Below, in pieces: positions 25,964 to 36,062 of a stretch of DNA of 64,000 nucleotides. The stretch is taken from contig CANTFL010000148.1 in NCBI GenBank assembly GCA_947650285.1, positions 1-64,000 of the forward strand. The letters are read 5' to 3'. A model generated the notes under the pieces. The model saw only the letters and a program-made list of their open reading frames with translations, ran no database searches and had not been told where the DNA came from. A program made the translations under genes and the position numbers. This DNA is from Hyaloperonospora brassicae (Eukaryota; Oomycota; Peronosporomycetes; Peronosporales; Peronosporaceae). Positions within the stretch are counted from its first letter, which is position 1. Each line of letters begins with the position of its first letter.

Positions 25964-27368
25964 CACTCGGTTCCGCTCGAACTCTTGCAAGATTGCTCCA
26001 CAACCCAGATCGGCCTCATCCACCCAACTCAGGTCGGAACATCCCTTTCATTTCACTAGAAACTGTCGATGCACTCGCCTATAACGGGTTCTTCGACCAG
26101 ACCGCACTTCCAATATGTCTTCCACTTCATACTCGCCCTCTTTAAGATCTCTTTCCCAACTATCCTCTAATAATAGAGCTTCATCAAATTCCAAGCGATC
26201 TGCTTCATCCATTGCAAGCTGGTCTTTCGTCCGCTCCGGGAATGTCTTTACCCTCTTCAGCTTTGATAGATGGACAATCGGAAATAGGCGATATGTAGTC
26301 CCTGCGATCTCCAAATTCACAGCGTGATCTCCACACATATCCGCAACCCGGAATGGACCATGCCACATATGTGCTAGCTTCTTCGCATATTCTTCCTTGA
26401 CTCGATCTAAGTATAGCCATACTTGTGTACACAATTCGTTCTCATGTTGCTCCAGGTCTTCATTGTGTCGATCTGCTCTTTCTTGGATCGCAGCTCGTAA
26501 GTGATCGTTCACCGCAAATCGAGACCGCTGATATTGTCTCTAGATGTTGTATCGCTACCTTTTCGGATCGCGATCTCTTGTTCTCGTATTCCCCACTGAT
26601 AACGTAGCTTCCAACGTCGATCGTGGATCCCACCCATGAATCAGATAGAATGGGGTGTCCCCTCGGATCCGATCTTGCGCGATGTTGATCGCAAAGGTGA
26701 GACGTTAAGCATATTCATCCCAGTCTTGTTGGTCGACATCGGCAACGTACATCTTAAGACACTGCGTTAAAGTTTGCACCATTCGTTCGGCCGTTCCATT
26801 TGCTTGTGGTCGGTAGGCCATGGTCGCACGCTGTTTTTGTCCAACGATCTGGCTGAAAGCTCGGAAGAAGTCGGACTTAAATCCCGGCTCTCGATCATGC
26901 CTGATAGCTTCGCTAGCTCCGAAGCGTCGGAACACGCATTCTTCGTAATTTTCTGCGACCATTTGTGCGGTCCGTGACAAGCTAGCTTTCGCGATCACAT
27001 ACCCGGAAGAGAGAGACCCAAATGAGTAGCTCTGTATTCTCCTTGAGCGACTTGGGCAACGACGGCATATGATCCATCGCGATTATCTGAAAGGGATAGG
27101 TCGCTTGTAAATTACCAGCCGATCTCCCATCGATCGTAGGACGCCCCTTTCCGGTCTCACTATCGGTGCATTCGCTCACATATCGTTGCACACTCCGATA
27201 AAGGCTTCTCCAGTGTAATCGCGATCTGATCCTCTGATAGGTACTGCCAATTCTTTGATGGCCTCCTTCCAGACTAGCATGGTAGTGGTGCAAAAAGTCT
27301 TGTTGCAACGTCTCTGGAATCACTAGGCGCATCAAACCATCCTGATCTTTTGTCTCTCTCTTCGCCAT
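25964..27368 (-). pseudogene. Gypsy-1 integrase with C-terminal chromodomain
   Basis: On the minus strand: an HHCC-type zinc domain (HHYHASLEGGHQ, then ECTDSETGKG in which the last Cys is Ser), then an rve core with AMDHMPSLP (first Asp), RHDREPGFKSDFF (second Asp) and QANGTAERMVQTL (Glu). A GPY/F module follows (AHMWHGPFRVADMCG), then a chromodomain (EYEVEDILEV through FLVK). At 26045-26047 TGA replaces the conserved Trp of the VKWKG motif, and homology continues beyond it (KGCSDLSWVDEADL). Breaks lie near 27000 and 26500-26705. The chromodomain would have targeted insertion to modified histones. Dead in this copy. Confidence 0.82.
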
Positions 27369-27722
27369 GGGGCAGAAGAAAAACAGGTCGTTCTCGTCGA
27401 TCTCGTACTATGGCGCCAGTTTCGCGCACATCTTCACTTGCCCCGCATCCAGGCTAACTACATCGCCATCCAGATATTTCTTAAGATTGACAATCCAACG
27501 CGCCTCATCTTGAGATTAGCCAATTCGTCGAATCCTAATCTTCTGCACCATCTCCTCCTGTAACACGTCGGGCTGATGACGTCTCCTTCCGGGCGATCTC
27601 GTGATCGCAGTTATTCGAGCAAGCTGACCCATATGTTTGGGTTTCAACACTTCATCGAGACGTTTCAGAGTAATCAGATCTCGCCGATCTTCTTCAGCTA
27701 CTAAACTTCTTCCTTTTTCGTT
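27369..27722 (-). pseudogene. Gypsy-1 linker between second RNase H and integrase
   Basis: No long open frame. The minus strand still reads RRDLITLKRLDEVLKPK and LARITAITRS (near 27594-27700) beyond the stop that ends the second RNase H. These linker blocks are collinear with the satellite monomer (for example 8444-8473), which helps fix the monomer's origin. The rest, toward 27369, is broken and unassigned. Confidence 0.55.
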
Positions 27723-28112
27723 CTACAATACTGTACTTGCTAGTCGATCTGCACTTTGATTCCATTCTCGCTTCATATGCAAAAACTCATGACCCGGCCA
27801 AGATCGCAATTTCTTTAATGCTTTATGCCTGAGAAGTTGCAGGCCCGGTGCTTTGCAGTCGATCTTACCGCGCATCTGTCGGAATACCAAATTGGAGTCT
27901 CCACAAAGAATTAATCGCCCCCTGTCCAGATCGGCGAGCAACTCGAAGCATAATAGCAAGCCATTATAGTCCACTTCGTTCACGGTCAGATTGAGAGCGT
28001 ATCTGGACTCTACCGCCACGATTGTCCACTCAGACAACCTCCATATCACGGCACTGTACGAAACCTCCCTTCTTCTTCATCCTCACCGATCCATCGAAAC
28101 TATCCACTAGCG
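27723..28112 (-). pseudogene. Gypsy-1 second (archaeal-type) RNase H
   Basis: On the minus strand, downstream of the RT-linked RNase H. The four acidic positions of the RVT_3 type are visible: VDSFDGSV (Asp near 28094), VNEVDYNGLLL (Glu), LILCGDSNLVFRQM (Asp) and WNQSADRLAST (Asp). A frame change and stop near 28030-28049 separate the first motif from the other three. A second RNase H after the RT-linked one is known from plant Tat elements and reported for oomycete gypsy elements. It is the closest relative in this window of the satellite monomer. Confidence 0.8.
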
Positions 28113-28117
28113 GTTCC

Positions 28118-28572
28118 TCATACTCTTCCACCGTGGGAGGTGGCATTGGTATCTTGTGTCTGCAGTCCTTTCGCGGGGAGATTGGGATCAGCATCTCTTC
28201 TACCTCTTCTCTCGGAGTGATACTCGCTAATAATATACCCAAGATCTCTTTCTCTCCTTTTTCGCAATTCTTCACTTCCATGTTCCAGCTTGACAGCAAA
28301 GCAGCCCACCTCCCAATCTCCCGTTGAGCCCTCGAGATTGCATCAACCACGCTAACGTAGAATGTCGGGTCAACACCGTTATCTCACGTGAGGCTAGTGT
28401 AGTGTAGCATGCATCAAAAATACGAAGTAACGCCAGCACTTCCTTTTCCACCGCCCCGTATACAAGCTCATTGGGATTCAAAGTGCGGCTAGTAAACGCC
28501 ACCGGATGATACACACCATCATACTCCTGTATCAGGGCCGCTGAGACAGCCCACTAACTAGCGTAGACCACG
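28118..28572 (-). pseudogene. Gypsy-1 RT-linked RNase H
   Basis: The minus-strand reading includes VIVVYAS, a TAG stop in the active-site strand, then WAVSAALIQEYDGVYHPVAF, SRTLNPNELVYGAVEKEVLA (catalytic Glu region) and GRWAALLSSWNMEVKNCEKG. The position after YAS, normally the entry to the RNase H fold of gypsy elements, is a stop codon here. A frame change lies near 28320. A proline-rich linker (IPMPPPTVEEYEEP) leads into the second RNase H. Confidence 0.78.
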
Positions 28573-30062
28573 ATTACAGGAGGGCGATCTGGGTCGAAAT
28601 GTATAAGCATGGGGGCTGTAGCTATCTTAGCCTTCAGCATAGTGAAAGCAACCTTGGCTTCCTTCCATCGGTTTTCGTTCGACCATCCATCTCCTGGTGC
28701 AAGTTGAGCTCGACCGATCTCGAAGAAATCTGATTCCTTTAGCTCGTATAACACAGCGGCATACACCGCAAAATCCTCAATAAAGCGGCGGTAGTAATTC
28801 AAGCTTCCGAGAAAATATTGCATAGCTCGCAGCGTGCTAGGAAACGGGGTATTGACCGACGATTTTAGGTTCTTAGGTTGAGCTTCCAGATCATCTATCG
28901 ACACTCGATGTCCCAAATAATCGACCTTACGGCACCCCCAAAAACGCTTCGTAAGACTGATGGACAGGTTTCACTAATCGCAAGCTTCCAACAGTCGTTC
29001 TACTTTTGCGTACAAAGATTCCCATGACGTATCTGGTATGAGGATATCGTCAATATAAGATCGTCGTCCCAGTATGGAGGTTCGTCGATCTGTCTCAGGT
29101 TCTTCATATTTGAATACATCGATCTGGCTGTCCGAAGCTGAGCTCTGACCGATCTTGAGATACCCATACAGCGCATTGTCAACAAGACGTTGGTAGATAT
29201 GGGGCACATTCTTAATTCCAAAAGGCATTCGTATCCACTCGAAAAGGCTGAAAGGCGTGACATATGCTGAGATCAGTTTAGCGCGCTCAGTCATTTACAC
29301 GACCCAGAATCCACTGGCCATATCTAACGAGAAGTACCACAGAGCCTTATCCAAATCCTCCAGCAGATCGCTGATCAGCGGCATGGGGTAAACCATCAGT
29401 CGCGTCATCTGATTCACTTTTCGATAATCAATACAAAGGTGAATATCCACTCCATTCGTCTTGATAATCACCACTATCGGAGACGCCCAAGGCGACGTGG
29501 ATGGCTGAACGATCGTGGACAATAGTAACCCTTTAATGAGCTCCGACAACTCCTCTCTATTATTGGGTGCGACCGGACGGACTTTTTGTGCCACTGGTGC
29601 GGCTCCACCGACATCGATATCACAGATCGTCCCTCGTGCTGCTGGTGATATAGCATTGCCCTTACTCATAAGAAGGTGACGGCTCTTCCAAATCAACGAT
29701 CTGAGATTTTGTTGATCTGTGGTGAGAGGGACGTTGGGATTGCCGATCTGGATATCATCAATCGTAGCTTCTTCCGCAGTTGTCGACATCTCTGGCAACA
29801 CCGCCATGTGCTGTTCGATATCTTCAGCAAACAAATCTCCGCTCTCGTGATAGTAGACTGGTGCTTCTGCGATCTCAGTATCATCGGCTTTGGGATACTT
29901 CTCCTCTTCAGACTCTTCCTTCTCTTCAGACTGATTTAATTCCGACCTGTTGTTGTTCAGATCGGCATCCAATGGAGACAGTCTACTACCATGCGCTCCT
30001 TGTCCGATCTCGTGATCCCCCTTCATAGCACACTGGGATACGATCTCATAGTTGTTATCCAT
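28573..30062 (-). pseudogene. Gypsy-1 reverse transcriptase
   Basis: On the minus strand: an acidic linker (EEKEESEEEKYPKADD), then RT with SPWASPIVVIIKTNGVDIHL, YPMPLISDLLEDL, WYFSLDMASGFWVV (motif A), MPFGIKNVPHIYQRL (motif B) and the catalytic YIDDILI near 29038-29056. TAA at 29292-29294 interrupts the segment between motifs A and B, and TAG TGA near 28971-28976 interrupts the thumb. Thumb and connection follow (YLGHRVS, FLGSLNYYRRFI). The catalytic residues are intact, but the frame is broken at least twice. Confidence 0.85.
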
Positions 30063-31216
30063 GGGCGATAGATTTGATCTCCCGAGTGCAGTCGATCCGA
30101 CCCTGTTAATCTTTCCTTCCCCGTAGCATCGACATTTGTCATGTGCGATCCTTCTCCCCCGGCCTGCCGCGTTACCATTGAGATTGCTGGAGGTATATCT
30201 TTTAGCGGATCGGCCGGTCGCTTCATGATCCGTTTAGGGACGACATATTTAGGGCGATCTACCAATCGTTCGATCTGTTCTTCTGGAAGTTTATTCACGC
30301 GATCTGTCGTAGCTTCATACGCTAGAGTTTGCCACTCTTTGTACTTCCTCGATCCGACCGTCACATTAACTTGAGTCCGAGGTATAATATCACCTTCCGT
30401 CCACAAGCCCAGTATAGAGTGGGTGGGCAATATGATCTCGCGGTCGCCAATGTTGGTCATCTGCAGGTATTTGGTCTTACACAACCCCAGGATCACCGTG
30501 GAAATCCAATCTGGTCCTCTAGTGACCCGCAACTTCATCCTGGCCCCACCGATCCCGATCTGCACTTCTCTTGACTCTCCGACCGGGATCACCACATGTT
30601 GGTCCTTCGCCGTTATACGCTGTACTTTCGATTCGTACGCGGGATGACGTCCTGCGAGATGAATGCGTATTTCTTTCGGTAGGCATAACGAACCGTCCGA
30701 TAGATCGAGCCGCACCCCGGCAGGCACCATAAAGTCCATTTCCAAAATCGCATCTTGTCCCACCTGATTGCCTACCCATATATTGCAATAATATAACAGC
30801 AATACCGCGAGGGTTACCTCGATCTTGGTACGTCCTATCGTCATGTACGGAGTTTCTCCGATCCCGAAACACTTTTGCCACTGACTTTCTTTAATAATGC
30901 AATCAACCTTGCGAGCCAAGGTGGTGTCAATGATCGACACTTCAGCACCAGAATCAAATAGCAGAGTTGATTTCACGTCGTTGATCTTGCCAGCAACTTT
31001 CGCTTGTTTGAACCACTTCCCGGGTGAATAATGCTTCCAGTATCCACGAGATTCGCCATGAGCGAGTTCGATATCCATCGTTGGCTCAGATCGCGAATAC
31101 TCGTCGATCCTCTTCAGACTAAAGACAGAAGAGATACGGTATGACTTCGAACGAAATATATTTGTTTCCATATCTGTATCCTTCTTACTCTCGCGATCTG
31201 TCTCCTTTTTCTCCAC
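30023..31216 (-). pseudogene. Gypsy-1 aspartic protease region
   Basis: A minus-strand frame of up to 397 codons. STLLFDSGAEVSIIDTTLA near 30930-30965 is a retropepsin active site with an intact DSG, followed by the second half (AILEMDFMVPAGVRLDL). A long C-terminal extension leads into the RT linker, whose frame (from 30062) overlaps this one, implying a frameshift or programmed slip. The domain itself looks intact, unlike the Gypsy-2 protease. Confidence 0.8.
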
Positions 31217-31278
31217 GTATGCAATTATGCAGAGCCTAGAACGCTCGGCTCGTACCAGATTCCTATCTGGAGAGCGTC

Positions 31279-32430
31279 CTAGTTTAACATCTTCTCAGCC
31301 TTCTCTGGCAACATCCCCGCATGCTTGTTTGGGACGTACCACTGGCGGATAATGTTGTAGAACTCCTCCATGGGACATTTCCCCGGGTCATGCATCTCAC
31401 CGCAGGCACGACACACAAAAAAACAATTGTCAGAGGGGTGTCCTTTACGCCCACACTTCTGACAAGTGAGCCGCTTTAAGCAACCGAGATCTCCATGCTT
31501 GGTCGATCCGCAATGAGTAAACGGTTTTGATGGCATACTGCGACCTTGGTCTTGACGACTGCTCGGATCCGCCGATCCCGTGTTCGCCGAAGTGTTGCTG
31601 GTTGGTTTACGCCGATCTGCAGCAGCGGCGACATGAATCGATCTCAATCGATCTTCCGAATCCGATCCGTTGGTTTCTGAGTCGGACTCGCTGCTGATGT
31701 CCTCGGTACGGATCATCCTCACTGCCCGTGCAGGTTTAAACAGCGCTGGAACCTGAGTCCCCTTCTGTCTGAATTTGAACGATCCCATCATCACTGTCCC
31801 TTGAAGCGATCTCCCCTGTTGATATCCATGCAGTGTCGTGTGCATGGCCTCCGCATCGGCTACATTCAGCAATAGCAATTGGTTGGACAGATCGGGATCA
31901 TCCAAAGTGTCAATGAAATGGTTGACATGTTCCTTGCGTGCAGCCGCCAATCCAGTCATCACAGGTATATTAGCCTTCATTTTCATCACTTTAAGCCGAT
32001 ACAAGTACTTATAGGGATTTTCCTCTGATCGCTTCTTCACGTGGTAATATTGCCGGCTTGCTGACATCCCATCTCCCGAATATTCCACCAGGAAGCTATT
32101 CATTGAATCCTTCCAATTAAATCAGGTCGATCGGCTCAGCTGGCGGTACCAGTAGCGAGCTGGGCCCACCATTAGATCGCCGAAGACCAAACATTTCTCA
32201 TCGTCCGGCGCCTGGTCCCGGAGGAACGCTGATTTAACTTTGCCCATCCAGATCCGGGCTTTGTCTTCTTCCCGATCTTTCCCTGAGAATTCTTTCAACT
32301 CTGAAATCGCTGAGATCCTGATCTTCTGCGTGAAGGTACATGCCCCGGTAGACATACCGATCGTGGCTACTTGAGGTCGTCGTAATTCGGCCATCCATAG
32401 ATCGTCCGGATCGTATTCCGCCTTCTGACG
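31279..32430 (-). pseudogene. Gypsy-1 Gag capsid and nucleocapsid
   Basis: The minus-strand capsid-like Retrotrans_gag segment (ISELKEFSGKDREEDKARIW, ARYWYRQL) runs 32394-32122. It is cut by TGA where Trp is expected (after LSRST) and continues as NWKDSMNSFLVEYSG. The nucleocapsid end has three knuckles, one decayed (HCGSTKHGDLGC), one canonical (CQKCGRKGHPSDNC) and one short (CRACGEMHDPGKC), near 31390-31520. It would bind element RNA in particles. One nonsense mutation separates capsid halves. Confidence 0.8.
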
Positions 32431-32436
32431 AATCTT

Positions 32437-33762
32437 TTAGTAAGTGTCTGACCCCACCGATTCCATTTCCACATCCGGAATGTCGTAGTCTCCTCGAGAA
32501 GGTGGGAGAAAAGTACGGCGATCCGGGTGGTGGCTTTGCTGTCGGTTCATCCGTTGGGCTGTCCGTTGATCTTCCTCGTGCTTCTTCATCGCCATATTGA
32601 AAAAACAACTTGTATGGTCCTCTTCTTGATCTTCTAAGCCCGTGGGGTCCGGTCGATCTTGATTGAGTGTCGATCTTGTCCTGTTCTCGAATAGCGTCAA
32701 CCCTGGCCTTGCCGATCTTGTCGTTCAGCAGAAACGATCCTCTTGATGGCCCCAGAGACATCCGCCGAATGCTGATGGACCCATCTGACTCGATCTCGGA
32801 GTCAGCTGAGGCATAGTGGGGCGGTCCTGAGGGGTTTTCTTGAGGTGAAACCGAGGGTATGGCGATCTCGTCTTTAGGAGTGGTAGGCTTGCCCATGAGA
32901 AGTATCATGACCTCCACGAACTCTCTTACAGCGTTCTTCAACTGTTCCAAGCTGCATCCCATCAATTTATCTCCATCGAAAGCATTAGGGCAGAAACCCG
33001 TGTCATTCAACATCTGCAAAATCAAATCAATCGCGCCGAGCTTGCTAGTCACGGGCGGCGGGATCGAGATCAGCTTATCCAGAGGACCATTCAACTTGGG
33101 TCGTAATATTGTAAACACTGGATCTTTCTTGAGCAGTGTCTTCAAGTGACTATAATAGCATTGCCATTTTGCGCGCTTCCACGTCTCGTCCTCCGTTTCA
33201 GTATCCCTAAGCGCGCTCTTCACTGGGTCATATTTGGTCTTGAGCATCGCGATATCGTCCAGTTTTTTATCGTATTCCTCTCTGACTCCGATCTTCGATT
33301 CCACGGTCTGATCGATCTGGCGATCTTTGCTTTCCGATCTCGGCGTTCTCATCATAGCTCGCCCCGGTGTGGCAGACTTCTCAATCGTCTTCCCCGGCTT
33401 GAGGTCAGGGGACCTGTCGACGAGGGGATAGGGTTTGTCTTTCGACGGTTTGGTTTTCACCATTGTATTTTCATCCAGCAGATCGCTCTGTACAGAGCGA
33501 TCTGCGTAGCCCCCGGAGAGACCCTAGGAGGGGGTCGAGATTTATCTTCCAGATCGATCTCTCGATCTTCCTCTTTCATTTTCCGTTCATCGGAGTCCAT
33601 CCCAAAACTCTGATAATCTGGGGATCTCGCGTTTCTGCGTGTCTGCGTCGATCCCTCTGTCGCTGACACTTCAATCCCAGGTTCTTGCTTGATCTTGACA
33701 TCTTCGCCAGTGTACTTACGGTGATATCCGGAGGCCTCGGAAGATCCGGGTACGCGCACCAT
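32437..33762 (-). pseudogene. Gypsy-1 Gag N-terminal region
   Basis: The minus-strand frame opens with ATG at 33760-33762, directly at the LTR boundary and overlapping the primer-binding site (MVRVPGSSEASGYHRKY). It runs through a charged, K/E/D-rich region to a break near 33470, then a second frame (33463-32234; MVKTKPSKDKPYPL...). That frame holds a helical segment without a recognised domain (TILRPKLNGPLDKLISIPPP, LEQLKNAVREFVEVMILL). A further shift near 32700 leads to EEDHTSCFFNMAMKKHEED. Unusually long for gypsy Gag; matrix-like or linker function is only inferred. Confidence 0.6.
33744..33761 (-). promoter_or_regulatory. Primer-binding site of Gypsy-1
   Basis: One base inside LTR C. 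The plus strand reads ATCCGGGTACGCGCACCA, which has the form of a tRNA 3' end including CCA; the minus-strand RNA would pair with that tRNA to prime minus-strand DNA. The tRNA identity is not assigned. The Gag ATG overlaps this site. Confidence 0.72.
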
Positions 33763-35552
33763 TGTGATGAAGTCGATCTCACAAAATTGTTTTGTGTGAG
33801 TGTCGATCTTCCACTTATCCAGACTAGCCAACTCACGGATGGGTTACTCCGATCCGTGCCTTGTTGTATAACCTTGTGCTCACCTTGTGTACCCGTCGGT
33901 TGGGATGGCTTGAGCTCTTCGTAATGGCCTTGGGAGATGTCGATCTCGCTGAGAGGTTGGGTTGAGAGTTCGCTTCCGGTGCGGAAATCTTCACACCACG
34001 AACAGGGGTTCTGCAATCTTGATCTTGAGTCACGGCGATCTCTCTTTGTAGATGTCGCGAACTTGATCTTGAATCAAACCAATCTAGATTTATCTTCGGG
34101 GTCGGGGTCTTTGCTGTGCGGAAATCTTCACTCAGCAAATAATAGTCTTGCGCCGATGTTGCCTTGGGATCGGTCTGATCTGGCCTTGGGATCGGTCGAT
34201 CTTGCTGGAGGTGCGCAATTTGGGCAAAGCGGGGTCTTGTTTCGCCAGAATGTAACGTGCCAATCTGCCTTGTAGATCGCTTCGATCTTGCTTGGTCTTG
34301 TCTTGAACGCCTTGTCCAAATCTTCTGACCACTTGATCCGTCTCGCGATCTGGTGTCCAGTCCTTTTCCTTGTTCCTGCTACCGTAGCAGTTGAGATGAG
34401 TTTGAGTACTTGATCGATCCGGACCAGATTGTCCGGGATCGCTCTTCTCGATCTTGTCCGACAATCCAAGATCTGTCTTCTATGTTCTTCCAACACGCGT
34501 GCCTTACACCGTCGGGGAAGCCAAATCAATCTTGCTCGGAAAAGAGGGGGGCGCGCGTCGTGTGCAGAAGAAGTAGAGTAAAATTCTGTTTATTTACCAG
34601 CCAAATTACTAGCCAACCTATCTTTAAGCATATTCCAAATTGTAGGTCACTCTCCAAACCAATATCACCTTTAAGCTTGATCGCCCCGTAAACACGTGCC
34701 GAAATTTCATTACCTGTACTCCAAAGATAGCGCCAATATCCCCGATATTGTACCTAAACACCAAACGAGGACCAAATCCCAAATACGGTATCAAATTCCC
34801 ATTTTTGGTATCAGAGAGCCCGAAATAGTACTCAAATACCAAATGTGCCTAAATCTATTTTGCGACGTCAATTCAACCAGCTTCCACTGGCTCTTTCGGT
34901 CTGAACTTTTGCGACATCACTCACGGACCTTCAACAAACATATTCATCATGATCCCAAAGTCTCATCAACGATATATCCATATTCAAGTGGGAACATGAC
35001 CGATCTGACGCTCAATTCGAGATCGTTGAGATCGACACGGTACAATTCAACAATAGATATCCATCTGTTCATTGTGCGTGCGCCAATATCACTCTTCAGG
35101 GTTTATCTGGTCTACGAAACTCTCCACATATCTTGGCATAACTCCCTGGGCTCCCGTGAACATTCACACTTCCAGATCGGGCTATAATTAACCAAAATCA
35201 GTACTCCCATTGCGAGACCGGTAAAGAGTGTCACCGATCTGACGGATGTTACAACTCCGTAGCAGAGTCGTATCGCACCACCTAGTCCCAGATGTACCTT
35301 TGGCAATCATGTATATCTGCGACTCGTCCCAGATTGGTTCATTGCAATCATCCCTTTCTGCTCCTCGTCCTAAATCATTTCATGTCCATCAATCTGGCGA
35401 CAGTTGGATCGGACCTCTGACCCCCGTTGGAACCATCTTTCATCTCCTATTGGATAGCTAGATCGCTTGATGCCGTTTTTCGCCAGTACGTGGTGTCTCA
35501 ATTGGGCGGTCACCGATCCACGTCCCAAAATTTGATTAGTGACTTTGCCACA
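33763..35552 (-). repeat. LTR C, 5' LTR of Gypsy-1
   Basis: About 1790 bp, plus-strand termini TGTGATGAAGTC and GACTTTGCCACA. It is near-identical to LTR B up to about 34985, then divergent; its U3 (34985-35552) is closer to solo LTR D (shared block GATCTGACG...CAATTCGAGATCG). It directly abuts CTAA, the target duplication also present at 20912. As the 5' LTR it should hold the element's promoter on the minus strand. Confidence 0.9.
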
Positions 35553-36062
35553 CTAAAGTCTTCCTGTTCCGCAGCTGCGATTGCTTGTTTAAGCGCATCC
35601 AACTCCAAACGGAACAGGTGGTTTCTGACGGGAACATTTGCGAGCCCTTGCATGAACACAGTAATCAACGTGTGTTCATTTTACCGGGTTAGCAGTTATA
35701 CTACTCGCGAGGAGTCGTATATGCTGAGCGTAAGCGTGCACATCACGCTTACCCAGTTGAGTTTCAGGAGCTCAGATCGAGCCCTGAACTCAGCCCGTGG
35801 CGTTTCAAATGTCTGTTTGAGCTGGGTCTTGAAGGATTAAAGCGACTCGAGATCAAATGGGTCGCTCATCTCGAGCCCTAAGGCCCAAGTCTTGGCACGT
35901 CCTACCAAGTGGGCTTGAGCAAATGTGAGTTTCATTTGCTCATCTTCGATACGACGTGCCCGTATGGATCTGTCTAGTTCGACGAACCATAGTCACAGGA
36001 AGTCTTTCTCGACTCCTCTGTACTTGGAGATGTCTAACTTCAAGATTTTAGGACGACGCGTG
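35553..36062 (-). pseudogene. Gypsy-2 Gag core
   Basis: The minus-strand reading has RRPKILKLDISKYRGVEKDF, WFVELDRSIRARRIEDEQM, GRAKTWALGLEMSDPFDLES, and RARSELLKLNWVSV, ending HLFRLELDALKQAIAAAEQE. This is a Retrotrans_gag capsid domain. Internal stops occur (after KDF, after ESL and in the LLTR stretch). It lies between solo LTR D and Gypsy-1; excision of either insert with one target duplication joins its ends in frame to the other Gag pieces. Confidence 0.85.

Larger units (their letters stand above)
20916..35552 (-). mobile_element. Gypsy-1, complete but degenerate Ty3/gypsy element
   Basis: A 14.6-kb LTR retrotransposon on the minus strand. Its LTRs (33763-35552 and 20916-22794) carry TGTGG...CCACA-type termini. 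It is flanked by the direct repeat CTAA at 20912-20915 and 35553-35556. A tRNA-type primer site lies next to the 5' LTR. Coding order on the minus strand is Gag, protease, RT, RNase H, second RNase H, integrase and chromodomain. A large opposite-strand coiled-coil frame fills 22.9-25.6 kb. Every coding block has stops or frameshifts, so it is not autonomous. It sits inside the gag of Gypsy-2. Confidence 0.93.

Noticed and set aside
20916..35552. RIP-like C-to-T mutation as the cause of Gypsy-1 decay
   Set aside because: Two stops are Trp to TGA, but others (TAG in the RNase H entry, TAA in RT, frameshifts) are not of that type, so no single mutational process is supported.
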